In this document: positions 34,646-42,870 of the stretch, piece by piece
Position numbering within the stretch: the stretch's first letter is position 1
Layout: each line of letters starts with the position of its first letter
Assembly (NCBI GenBank): GCA_030446805.1
Contig: JAUJMO010000004.1
Coordinates: forward strand, 104,581-154,531
DNA length: 49,951 nucleotides
Direction: 5' to 3'
Source: Caulobacteraceae bacterium
GTDB taxonomy: Bacteria; Pseudomonadota; Alphaproteobacteria; Caulobacterales; Caulobacteraceae
Notes under the pieces: generated by a model
What the model was told of the DNA's origin: nothing
The model's input: the letters and a program-made list of their open reading frames with translations, nothing else
Database searches by the model: none
Position numbers and translations under genes: made by a program

Positions 34646-35392
34646 TCAGGAGGCGGGGAGGAGCCGGTATATCCGCAACCGCCGAACGCGCATCCGGTTC
34701 TGAGTCGTGCGGATGGCGAACCAGCCGCGCGTATAAGGCTCCGGATCGTTCATCTCGAACAGCTTCTCACCGTCGCGCCAGTACTGGATGAGCCCTCCGC
34801 TAGCGACCAGCCGGACACGGTAGGTTTGGTTCGGCTGCAGCAGCGCTCCGGGCGAGCGCAGGTCGTGCTGGGGCAGGAGAGGGCGCCCCGCGGCGCCTTC
34901 GTAGCGCCGAAAGCGGCTGGTGGTGTTGGTGTTGCCGCCCAGGCCCACATAGTACATGCGCAAAGGTTCGTAGTCCGAGAACCGACCGCTGCGGCGGCGG
35001 CTCAGGACGTCGCCGGGACTCCTGCGGCCGGAGCTGCTGGGATCGGTCGCCATCCAGAAGCTGTTCAGGTCGCTGACGCGGTCGTTGGGCCCGCCCTCCG
35101 AGACCGCCCGGACCTCGTACTCGATCAGCACCGGTCCGCGCAGCTCAGGCCGGAACCAGACGGTGGCGCCGCGTGGAACATCGATCTCGAGCAGCCCGTC
35201 TCGCGCCTCCACACGGCCGCCCGCCTCGAGCTCCACCGCCCATTGAGCAAGCCCGCCGCGAAAGTCGTCGGGGTGGATCAATCCGCCCAGGCGGTAGCGG
35301 GTTTCGCCTGCCGGAGCTTCTCCCGCGGGACGACTTGCGCATCCGTGCAGCAGGAGGGTGGCGGCCAGGACCAGAAGCCGCCGGCGCTCCAT
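34646..35392 (-). CDS. Lipoprotein with ConA-like DUF6250-type domain
   Basis: A 248-residue protein from ATG 35392 (MERRRLLVLAATLLLHGCAS); the longer open frame upstream is not protein-like and overlaps the next gene. The lipobox LLHGC gives a predicted lipidated Cys. The body resembles DUF6250, a jelly-roll/concanavalin-like domain common in polysaccharide loci: DRVSDLNSFWMATDP, YVGLGGNTNTTSRFRRYEG, GALLQPNQTYRVRLVASGG, YWRDGEKLFEMNDPEPYTRG, WFAIRTTQNRMRVRRLRIY. The family has no firmly known activity that I can state. It could bind or cleave rhamnogalacturonan fragments. It starts one base after the upstream hypothetical gene ends, so the two are co-transcribed with GH28. Confidence 0.82.
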   Translation of the reverse strand: MERRRLLVLAATLLLHGCASRPAGEAPAGETRYRLGGLIHPDDFRGGLAQWAVELEAGGRVEARDGLLEIDVPRGATVWFRPELRGPVLIEYEVRAVSEGGPNDRVSDLNSFWMATDPSSSGRRSPGDVLSRRRSGRFSDYEPLRMYYVGLGGNTNTTSRFRRYEGAAGRPLLPQHDLRSPGALLQPNQTYRVRLVASGGLIQYWRDGEKLFEMNDPEPYTRGWFAIRTTQNRMRVRRLRIYRLLPAS

Positions 35393-35393
35393 C

Positions 35394-35885
35394 TCAGCGC
35401 GCGGCGAGGCGGGCCTCGGCGAGCACGGCGTCGCAGCGGCCGGCCTGGTCGCGGATAAAGGCCTGCTCCGCGGAGCCCCGGCGGCGGAACCGCTGCAGCA
35501 TCGACCGCTCATGGCGCGCCCGCGCCTTGAAAGCGGCCGCCCGGTCCACCAGCCCAGCCCGCTGCAGCCTGTAGAAGGCCCGTTTCACATCCTCGTCGTA
35601 GAACAGGTTGGGCGGCCGGAAATAGGGGGCGAGCATGGGTCGGAACCAGTCGGTCGACTGGTCCCGCGCATAGATGACGTCAGCGTCCAGGTCCGGCCGC
35701 GAGGCCAGGAAGTAGGTGAGGTCGCAGACCGCCAGGGTGTCCGCCCACCCCTGCGCGCTCGAGACGTCGAAGGCCGCGAGCGGCTCCTTCGGCCCTGAGG
35801 CGTGCACCGCGCCTGCGGCAAGGGCCGACAGGAGCAGGCCGCGGAGAAGATCGAGCACCGGCATGCCCCGACCATCGCTCCGCAA
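35394..35885 (-). CDS. Exported hypothetical protein in the rhamnogalacturonan locus
   Basis: 163 residues from ATG 35885; ATG 35864 is an attractive alternative that places a signal peptide (LDLLRGLLLSALAAGAVHA) right at the start. The mature part is alpha-helical and charged (DLTYFLASRPDLDADVIYAR, DEDVKRAFYRLQRAGLVDRA) with two Cys residues far apart (VCDLT and GRCDAV), possibly a disulfide. I recognise no family. Coding bias is strong and its stop is adjacent to the lipoprotein start, so it is a real gene. By context it is periplasmic and serves pectin or rhamnogalacturonan use. Confidence 0.7.
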   Translation of the reverse strand: MRSDGRGMPVLDLLRGLLLSALAAGAVHASGPKEPLAAFDVSSAQGWADTLAVCDLTYFLASRPDLDADVIYARDQSTDWFRPMLAPYFRPPNLFYDEDVKRAFYRLQRAGLVDRAAAFKARARHERSMLQRFRRRGSAEQAFIRDQAGRCDAVLAEARLAAR

Positions 35886-35919
35886 CCGCTCATCTGCAAC
35901 CCGCGCCGCAGGCTTGGGT

Positions 35920-36180
35920 TCAGCGCTTGGCTGCGACCCGCCCGGGCGCCAGCCCGGGTCTCCGGTCCAACTCGCGTAGCGCTCGTCGCCGAACGTCCAA
36001 GACGCAGGCCCAGTGGTCGTCGTAGCCGGAGGAGAGCGCGTCGCAGACCTCCCACGCGGCTGCGCGGATGGCCCTGCGTGCAGCGGGGCGGTCCTGCGGA
36101 TCGAGCGTCACTCTCATCTCGGCCGAGTCCCCCGAGGGTGACACCAGGACTGCGGCCGCAGCGGCGGTAAGCAACATCAT
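35920..36180 (-). CDS. Small exported UrcA-like protein
   Basis: An 86-residue protein from ATG 36180, with GGAGAG six bases upstream; the longer open frame beyond it lacks protein character. It has a short hydrophobic N-terminus (MMLLTAAAAAVLVSPSGDS), then EMRVTLDPQDRPAARRAIRA, AAWEVCDALSS, and ACVLDVRRRALREL. The two Cys residues flank a short loop, as in the UrcA family of small periplasmic proteins common in Caulobacterales and Sphingomonadales, whose role is unknown. It sits 34 bases before the exported hypothetical gene and may begin that minus-strand operon. Confidence 0.6.
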   Translation of the reverse strand: MMLLTAAAAAVLVSPSGDSAEMRVTLDPQDRPAARRAIRAAAWEVCDALSSGYDDHWACVLDVRRRALRELDRRPGLAPGRVAAKR

Positions 36181-36293
36181 CGCGGTCTCTCCGAGGCCGC
36201 TGACGGCCGGCTGCAGCCCACTCCCGGGCCGCCCTGTCCGGGTGGACGGGCGCTCTCTGTGCGATGCAGCATCAGCCCCTGGGCGGCTGCGCT

Positions 36294-36320
36294 CAATCGC
36301 AAGCCTCGCACGTGCGATTG
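36294..36320. repeat. Inverted repeat, possible operator or RNA hairpin
   Basis: CAATCGCA (36294-36301) and TGCGATTG (36313-36320) are perfect complements around an 11-base spacer that itself contains CGCACGTGCG-like symmetry. It could be a dyad bound by the LysR protein or the 5' hairpin of a transcript. Confidence 0.45.
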
Positions 36321-36329
36321 CGCCGCATG

Positions 36330-36488
36330 CAACCGGAGAGCGGCGCTGGAGGCCGTTGCAAATGCTGCAAACCCCCATGCGCTCCTTGCGCTCGCTAGGG
36401 GGCGGATCGTCGGCGATTGTGCTCACGCCCTTCGGGGAGCGTTTCCTCCCAATACCTTCGGCCGCACCTTCGGGTGCGGCCATTCTTT
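36330..36488 (+). ncRNA. Candidate trans-acting small RNA
   Basis: The stretch is non-coding and ends in a strong intrinsic terminator although no plus-strand gene precedes it. It contains complementary CCCCCATGCGC / GCTAGGGGG segments able to form a stem, and an exposed TTTCCTCCC just before the terminator. That is an anti-Shine-Dalgarno motif, as seen in several alphaproteobacterial sRNAs. The 5' end is a guess. No known RNA family is recognised. Confidence 0.3.
36460..36488 (+). terminator. Intrinsic terminator hairpin with UUCG loop
   Basis: GGCCGCACC (36460-36468), loop TTCG (36469-36472), GGTGCGGCC (36473-36481), then ATTCTTTC. A perfect 9-bp stem with the very stable UUCG tetraloop is followed by a T-rich stretch on the plus strand only, which sets the orientation. 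Confidence 0.7.
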
Positions 36489-36557
36489 CATCCGGACCTC
36501 CTGGGGCTGGACATTGCTGCACTGCGGTATGAGCATGGATTCGAATAGGTCCGAACC

Positions 36558-37484
36558 ATGCGTCGCCTGCCCCCTCTCGGAGCCTTGGAAGCCTTTGTGG
36601 CGGTAGCCGAGCGCCAGAGCCTCAAGCAGGCCTCGGCCGACCTCAGCCTCTCGCCCTCGGCGCTAAGTCGGCGCGTGCAGGCGCTGGAGTCGCACGTGGG
36701 GCGCAAGGTGTTCGACCGGGCCGGCGGTGAGTTCCGCCTGACCGATCCTGGCCGGCGACTGCTGGACGAGGTCTCGCCGGTGCTAGAGACGCTCGGACGC
36801 GCCCTGGACACGGTTCGCGCGGAAGGAGCGGAAAGCTTGAGCGTCGGAGTCATGCCGGCGTTTGCGAACGCCTGGCTGCTGCCTCGCCTGAGCCGGTTCC
36901 GGGCGCGGCATCCCAACATGGAGGTGGCGCTCGACACCGCACCGTCGCCGCTGAGCCGTCTGCCTACCAGCGTGGACGCAGCCATCATGATCTCGGGACA
37001 GCCCGAGGCGGGGCTTTACAGCCGCCGGCTCTGCCAGCAGCGGGTGGTGGCGGTGTGCTCGCCGGGGCTGCTGGCCAGCGGTCCGCCCCTGCGCGCGCCG
37101 GCCGATCTCGCGCAGCACACGGTCATGGTTCACCGCAGAATGCCCGAGCTGCTCGATGTTTGGCTGGAGGCGCTCGGGGTCCGGGCGCGCCCCGTCCGCG
37201 TGGAGCACTACGACAGCGGTCCGCTGCTGCTGGAGGCGGCCAGCCTTGGGCTGGGCGTGGCGATCGCCTTCGACACCATGGTGCCGTCTTTCCTGAACGG
37301 GGGACGTCTGGTGCGCCCGTTCGAGGAGACGATCGACAGTCCGCTCAACTACTGGTTCTTCTGTCGTCAGACGGCCCTGGGCAGTCGCCCGATCCGGCGC
37401 TTTCACGACTGGTTGTTCGAGGAGGCTTCGGCCCACGAGATGTCCCACACGCGACCGGACGCGAGCCGGATCCCGAAGGGCTGA
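36558..37484 (+). CDS. LysR-family transcriptional regulator (GcvA-like)
   Basis: A 308-residue protein. Residues 5-63 are the LysR winged helix (LPPLGALEAFVAVAERQSLK, SLSPSALSRRVQALE, VFDRAGGEFRLTDPGRRLLD). Residues 93-295 form the periplasmic-binding-like effector domain (LSVGVMPAFANAWLLPRLSR, DAAIMISGQPEAGLYSRRL, LEAASLGLGVAIAF). It lies inside the rhamnogalacturonan locus between two minus-strand gene groups and is convergent with the GH43/GH35 gene, so it is the local candidate regulator of these enzymes. Its ligand is unknown. A hairpin overlapping its stop may terminate it. Confidence 0.92.
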   Translation: MRRLPPLGALEAFVAVAERQSLKQASADLSLSPSALSRRVQALESHVGRKVFDRAGGEFRLTDPGRRLLDEVSPVLETLGRALDTVRAEGAESLSVGVMPAFANAWLLPRLSRFRARHPNMEVALDTAPSPLSRLPTSVDAAIMISGQPEAGLYSRRLCQQRVVAVCSPGLLASGPPLRAPADLAQHTVMVHRRMPELLDVWLEALGVRARPVRVEHYDSGPLLLEAASLGLGVAIAFDTMVPSFLNGGRLVRPFEETIDSPLNYWFFCRQTALGSRPIRRFHDWLFEEASAHEMSHTRPDASRIPKG

Positions 37485-37502
37485 GCCGGCGCCCCGCCGG
37501 CT
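37484..37502. terminator. Hairpin between convergent lysR and GH43/GH35 genes
   Basis: AGCCGGC (37484-37490), GCCCC loop, GCCGGCT (37496-37502): a perfect 7-bp stem between two convergent genes. It could act in both directions, though no T-run follows. Confidence 0.4.
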
Positions 37503-37517
37503 GCGGCCAACTGACCG

Positions 37518-40500
37518 CTAGGGAGCTGCGCGAACGGAGCTGGGCCCGCCACGCACCGTTCGCAGGTTCACCAGCCGCACCGCCTCCAGCGCGTTCGCCG
37601 GATCGCCGTTGCTCGTCACCGCCAGCGCCAGGGTGTTGCGTCCCCGCGGGTTCAGCACGCCCGTGGGGATCACGAAGGTGCGCTGCGGGCCGATGTTGGA
37701 GATGAACTGGCCCATGTTCCAGCCGTTCACAAAGATCAGCACCCGATAGGCTCCCGGCGAGCGCGGCGTGTCGGGATCGCCGACAGTGATCCCCAGCGAG
37801 GCGTCATGGCCCTGCGGCACATCGAGGTCGAAGGTGGTCCGGCGCCAGTGCGTCCCCGGGGCCGGAGGAGGGGGCTCCACAGACCAGCCGCCGTCACGGT
37901 GCTCGGGCAGGTGCCAGCCGTTCCGCTCGCCGAAGAGGCCGCCGTTGTTGACCGGGCCGCGAACGGTGTCGACCAGGTCTTCGCCGCCCTGCACGCCCTG
38001 GATCCTCCAGGCGATGGGTACGGAGAAGCTCTTGCCCGCCTGCTTCGAGAGCGAGGCCTGGATCAGCCCGCGCCCCTCCTTGTGGGCGTCGTCGGCGTTC
38101 AGGTCCCAGTTGTGGCCGTTGTTGCGGACCATCACCGCCAGGACGTGCTCTCCGGGCGTCCGAAGCTCAGGCGGCACGGCGAAGTTGGCCGTGCCCGTGG
38201 TCAGCGGGAAGGTGAGCTGCGTGGCCAACTCGTGCTGACCCAGGAACCGTCCGTCCAACCAGACCTGGATCATGCCTGCGCCGCCGGCGCCGTAGTGCAG
38301 GCTGAGCGAGTCCGCCGAGGGATCGCCCCTGTAGCGGCCTCGATACCAGACGTCGCCATGATGGAAGCCGTACTCGTCCATGTGCAGGATCGGCTGGCCG
38401 GAAGCGGGCCGGGTTGGGCTGGCCGTGCCGCGCTTGGTTCCCGCCTGCCAGCCCGAGTCGTCGAAGCCCGGCTGCGCCTCGGGCGAGCCGGCCCTGTGCC
38501 GCCACACGGCTCGCGTAAGATCGGGAAGCTGGATAACCGCCGGCCCGGGCAGGGGACGCCGCGCGACGACTCCGCCTCCGTCCGATGCAGAGGTGGGGAC
38601 CGCCGTTCCATTCCAGGTGATGCGGCGGACACTGGGCGGGGCCCAGACCTCCAAGGGCTCCTCCGCGGCGGTGTCGCCCGTCAGCGCCAGGGTGGAACCC
38701 TGGACGGCGGCGGTGCGCACAAGGGTGGGCCCGCGCTGCAGAACCGGACCGGCGGCCGTCTCCTGCCGCCAGAAGGTCTGGGCGGAGGCCTCGTCGCCGA
38801 TGAGCAGCACCAGGGTGGGCCGCCCCCCGCCGCTGATGCGAACCCGCTTCAGCCCCGCGTGCGTGTAGTTCAGGCGCAGGTCGCCTTTGGCCGCTTCAAA
38901 GGTGCTCTGCACCTCGCCTTGCAGCACCTCCACCCGGGGCGGCGCCGCATAGCGCAGCACCGTCTCGCCGTCCTCGCCGCGGCGCCCGTAGAACAGCGCC
39001 ACATCCTGCGCGCCCTGGCGCAGGTGGGTCTGCATCTCCGAGGTGGAATAGACCAGCCGCTGTCTTTCCATGTCATAGGCCGCCAGCAGCATCTTGGCGT
39101 CCTGGCCCCGGATGCGCAGCGTTCCCGTTTGCGGGATGGCGTACTTGCCGTCCTTCGTGTCCACCTCGAAGCCGAAAACGTCGTCGCCGCGGGCCGTGGA
39201 CGGGTTGTGCATGGCTACATAGAGGTGCGTGCCCGTGCCGGGGTGGACGTTGTGATAGACCTTCACCGCCTCCGTGCGCAGGCGCAGCGCCGGGCCCTTG
39301 TCCATGGCGCCCACGATCGGGCCGGTGCGCTCCAGGAACTGACCCATCTGCTTCAGGGTGTGCAGCTTGGGCCGCGGGCCGCGCGCCTCGTCGATGGCGG
39401 CTCCGTAGTCGTAGGAGGTGTAAACCACCGGGGCCGGCAGCCAGCCCCAGGACGTGCCTCCGAACACCATGTAGAAGCTCTGCAGGGTCAGCCGGTTGGC
39501 GATGTTGGTTCCGTAGAACACGCGCTGGTAGCCGGAACCGATACGTTGCGCCGTACAGGGGTAGAGGCCGTTGCTGCCCCAGTGATCGAACCAGCCGCCG
39601 CCGAACTCCGCCGCAAATCCCGGCGTGTTTGGAGACGCGCTGGCCCCCCCGCGCGCCCCGCCCGGGCCGTAGATGCCCCAGTCAGGGGCCGCGCTCGGAC
39701 CTCCCGGCGTGCCGTCGATGCTGCAGCCGCCTCCGGGATAACCGTCGAAGGCGTAGAGGTCGGTGGGGCCTTCGACCGTGCCGGGCACGCCTGAGTTCCT
39801 GGGCGTCCAATAGCCGTTGCGGCCTTTGTCGTTATGGAAGATCGGAACGGTGATCCCGTCCTCGCGTACCTTGTCATAAAGCCGCTGCATGTAGCGGGCG
39901 TGGCTGGGAGAAACGACGTCCAGCTCGTTCTCGATCTGATAGGCGATGATGGAGCCGCCGCCGTCGGTCAGCTGGTGCTTGCGCAGGATGGCGTTGATGG
40001 CCGTCAGCCATTCCTCCGCGGCGGCCATGTATTCCGGCGCGTCGGTCCGGGCCCGGGCGCTCTGGGTGACCAGCCAGCCCGGGAAGCCCCCCCGCGAGAC
40101 CTCCGCATTCATGTACGGCCCGGGCCGCACGATCACATACAGTCCGGCCTTCTCCGCCTCCGTCAGCAGCCGGTCCATGTCCCGGATTCCGCTGAAGTCG
40201 TAGACGCCGCGCTTGGGCGAGTGGTAGCCCCAGTCGAAATAGAAGGCGACGGTGTTGAACCCGTTGGCCTTCATCTTCTGCAGGATGTCCGGCCACAGCT
40301 CCGGGCTGGGCAGCCGGAAGGGGTGCATCTCGCCCGACCAGACGAAGGTCCGCTGGCCGACCACCATCAGGGTGTAGGCGTCCCAGGTGATGGTGCGCCC
40401 CGGCCTGGCCGCCGCTCGCGCCTGGGGGAGGGCGGGCGAGGGTGCCTGCCGCAGCACGGTGAAATGGCGCGCGGCGCCCGATAATCCGGCGAGCTCCTTC

Positions 40501-41308
40501 TTGGGCGTCCAGGTCTTCAGATCGCGGCTGTCGCTGTACCAGTAGCGCTTGGCCATGTACTCGTCGAAGTAGATGCGCCAGCCGCCGTCCGGAGTTCGGG
40601 TGAGCGCCTGCCCCTCGTTGGGCCCGCCCCAGCCCGCCCAGTCCCCCGTGTTCACCACCGTCCAGGGGCCTTCGAGCGAGGTGGCCGTGGCGCGTTCGAT
40701 GAACTTGGACGTCTCCTGCTTGACGAAGGCGTTGTAGATCTTGCCCGTTTTCACCACGAAGGCGTCGATAAAGTTCGGGCCGAGGCCGCTCAGCGGCCTG
40801 GGCGCGCTCCAGCGCGACAGGGCGGCGTCCTGGGCCGTGATGAAGTGGGCTGGAACTGGCCGTTCGGGCCGTTTTGCGAGAGCGAATAGATGACGTGGAC
40901 GGAGCCGTCGTCGTCGACGAACCACTCCGGCGCCCAGGTGTTGGTGATCCGGGGCAGGGGGACTTTGAGATTGCGCAGGAAGGTCCAGGCCTTCAGGTCC
41001 TGCGAGCGGGCGAAGCCGATCTCGTCGTTGTTCCAGCCTGTGGTGTAGACGACATAGTAGAAACCGTCCGGGCGCTTGATCACGCTGGGGTCGCGGATCA
41101 GACCCTGCGGCGGAACATAGGCCTTGAGCGCCAGGGGCTCGAACCTCGCTCCGTCCTCGGAGGCGTGGACGTCCATGGCGGACTGGCTGGCGTTGCTGAA
41201 CGAGGTCAGCACATAGGGCGCTTTCGCATCCTGCTGAGCCCCGACCGTCGTGCCCGCCGCCCACAGCGCCGCCGCCAAGGTGGCGAGAGCTCCCCAACCC
41301 CGTTTCAA
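37518..41308 (-). CDS. GH43-like + GH35 beta-galactosidase fusion, interrupted by one frameshift
   Basis: Two frames join into one exported protein of about 1260 residues. The 5' part starts at TTG 41308 (GGGAGG eight bases before; ATG 41338 is also possible) with a signal peptide (KRGWGALATLAAALWAAGTT). It continues as a GH43-like five-blade propeller (LIRDPSVIKRPDGFYYVVYT, NTWAPEWFVDDDGSVHVIYS). Near 40847 the frame changes, and HFITAQDAALSRWSAPRPLS, GPNEGQAL and the rest of the propeller follow. The GH35 domain has VWSGEMHPFRLPSPELWPDI, YFDWGYHSPKRGVYDFSGI, the acid Glu in AYQIENELD and the probable nucleophile in AAEFGGGW, then beta-sandwich domains. It would remove galactose or arabinose side chains of rhamnogalacturonan-I. 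As sequenced it cannot yield the full protein. Confidence 0.8.
40845..40850 (-). other. Frameshift site in the GH43/GH35 gene
   Basis: The minus strand reads TTC CAG CCC ACT TCA; one more C (CCCC) would give Q-P-H-F-I-T and restore the propeller in one frame. Both sides keep strong coding bias and family similarity. The site is a homopolymer run, so either a recent one-base deletion or a base-calling error is possible. Confidence 0.75.
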
Positions 41309-41541
41309 TGAACCGTCCTCCCGAGCCGCATCGCGCAATGGTCCGGCGTCTTCCGCCGCAGGAGCTTACCCGCGACCGGCTGGCTGGCAAGCGAAACCCA
41401 TAAACAGGGACGCGGTCTCACATATTGCGAATATCCTGCGACGCCGGGAAAGTCCGGGCGATCACGTTCGGCTTCTCCCGGTCCACCCAAGGTGCGCTCT
41501 CCGCCGGCCCCGGGCCGGCGGTCTGGGCCGCGCCGCCGGAG
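41309..41541 (-). promoter_or_regulatory. Upstream region of the GH43/GH35 gene
   Basis: A gap of 233 bases after the CE12 gene suggests a separate promoter for GH43/GH35. It contains the dyad ATATT-GCG-AATAT (41422-41434), AT-rich against the surrounding sequence, a possible operator. No clear -35/-10 pair is seen. Confidence 0.4.
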
Positions 41542-42870
41542 TCAGGATCCGGCCGGGCGCTCTGGGGAGTCTGCTAGGCTCCTGGGCAGGGTGAAGGTTT
41601 CAGGTGGGAGGGGGCGGGCCGGATCGAAAGCCTTCACCTCGGGCAGGACATGGCGTGCCAGGGGCAGGTTCAGTCGCCGGACGCCCTCCACCACGCTTTG
41701 GGCCAGCACATAGGCCCCGTAGTTGTTGTGGTGGGTGCCGTCCCTGCCGCCGTCGGAGAAGGCGAGCCGGCTGCGCTCGGGACCCAAGGCCTCGTAGAAG
41801 GACGCGCTCATGGGGTGCAGATCGACCACGGGCACGCCCATCTCGCGTCCCACAGCCCGCACCGCGTGCGGATAATCCCCATGGCTGTCGCCGATGCGAG
41901 CGTCAGGGCCGAAGGTCCGCCGGTGCGGCGAGGTCACCAGCACGGGAAGCCCCCCGCGCCGGCGCACCTCGTCGATGTAGGTGCGCAGATAGCTGCGGTA
42001 GGTGGTGCCCGCCTCCGCATAGGTCTGGGGCCACTGCGCCTTCATGTCGTTGTGGCCGAATTGGATAAAGGCCCAGTCGCCCGGCCGGAGCTGGCTCAGC
42101 ACCTTGTCCAGGCGCAGTTCGGTGATGAAGGATTTCAGCGTCTCGCCGGACTCGGCGTGGTTCGCCACCGAGACCTGGTCGTCGAGGAACCGCGGCAGCA
42201 TCTGCCCCCAACTCGCGCCGTCCTCATAACGCTGGTCCGTCACAGTCGAGTCGCCCATCAGGAAGACGCGGGGCACGGTCACGGGCTCGATCTCGATGGC
42301 GGCCACCTTGGGCGCCCCGCCGGCGAACTCCAGGGTCAGCTTGTCGTCCCAGGTGGGCGAGCCCTGTTCGCGAGGCTTGAGCCGGACGGCGAGTCCGCCC
42401 GGCGCATTGGTCGGAGGAGCCGGCAGCTCAGGCCGGCGGACATTGACCACGAAGCTGCGGCGCACCGTCCGCCGCGAGGTCCTGACGTCCTCGAGCATGA
42501 GCCGTCGCGCCTCGGCCTTGACGGTCGTGGCCGAGGCCGCGCGCGCGTCTCCCAGCACCACCGTGACCCGGTAGTCGCCCTCCGGCACGGCCACGGAGAA
42601 CAGGAAGGGCCCGGTGCTGGTGACGAAGTCGCCGGTCAGCGGATCGCGCCCGTTTTGCACGGCCACGACGGCGGATCCGGGCTCGAAGCCGTAGCCCGTC
42701 CCGGCGGTGTAGAGCCGGTCCGGTGGCGCGGCCTCCCAACCCGCGGCCGCCGGGCCGGCGCCCAGGTCGAATCGCCTTGCGGCCGTCCGGGCCTCCGCCG
42801 AGCCGGCCGTCAACAGCAGCATTCCCGCGAAAAGCCCCCTGGCTGCATGGCCATGCGCGGCCGCCCTCAT
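41542..42870 (-). CDS. Rhamnogalacturonan acetylesterase (GDSL/SGNH, CE12) with N-terminal carbohydrate-binding-like domain
   Basis: A 442-residue exported protein; ATG 42870 overlaps the PL11 stop by four bases. It has a signal peptide (HAARGLFAGMLLLTAGSAEA). Residues 30-200 form a beta-sandwich, galactose-binding or malectin-like (RRFDLGAGPAAAGW, FLFSVAVPEGDYRVTVVLGD). Residues 215-425 are the SGNH esterase: block I FLMGDSTVTD with the nucleophile Ser, the Gly of VANHAESGET, block III FIQFGHNDMK, and DGTHHNNYGA holding the catalytic Asp/His. It removes O-acetyl groups from galacturonate in rhamnogalacturonan-I so that the lyases can act. The released acetate may be used through the acs-actP operon. 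Confidence 0.88.
   Translation of the reverse strand: MRAAAHGHAARGLFAGMLLLTAGSAEARTAARRFDLGAGPAAAGWEAAPPDRLYTAGTGYGFEPGSAVVAVQNGRDPLTGDFVTSTGPFLFSVAVPEGDYRVTVVLGDARAASATTVKAEARRLMLEDVRTSRRTVRRSFVVNVRRPELPAPPTNAPGGLAVRLKPREQGSPTWDDKLTLEFAGGAPKVAAIEIEPVTVPRVFLMGDSTVTDQRYEDGASWGQMLPRFLDDQVSVANHAESGETLKSFITELRLDKVLSQLRPGDWAFIQFGHNDMKAQWPQTYAEAGTTYRSYLRTYIDEVRRRGGLPVLVTSPHRRTFGPDARIGDSHGDYPHAVRAVGREMGVPVVDLHPMSASFYEALGPERSRLAFSDGGRDGTHHNNYGAYVLAQSVVEGVRRLNLPLARHVLPEVKAFDPARPLPPETFTLPRSLADSPERPAGS

Larger units (their letters stand above)
36181..36557. other. Intergenic region upstream of the LysR gene
   Basis: About 375 bases between the UrcA-like gene (minus) and the LysR gene (plus). It holds an 8-bp inverted repeat, a candidate small RNA and a strong hairpin with a UUCG loop, listed separately. 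No protein-coding frame here looks real. Confidence 0.5.

Noticed and set aside
36330-36488. Identification of the candidate sRNA as 6S RNA or SRP RNA
   Set aside because: The conserved 6S bulge and the SRP GGAAGCAG-type loop are not present.
37806-39794. A 662-codon plus-strand open frame opposite GH35
   Set aside because: Low-complexity Arg/Ala/Gly-rich translation, antisense to a well-conserved GH35 domain.
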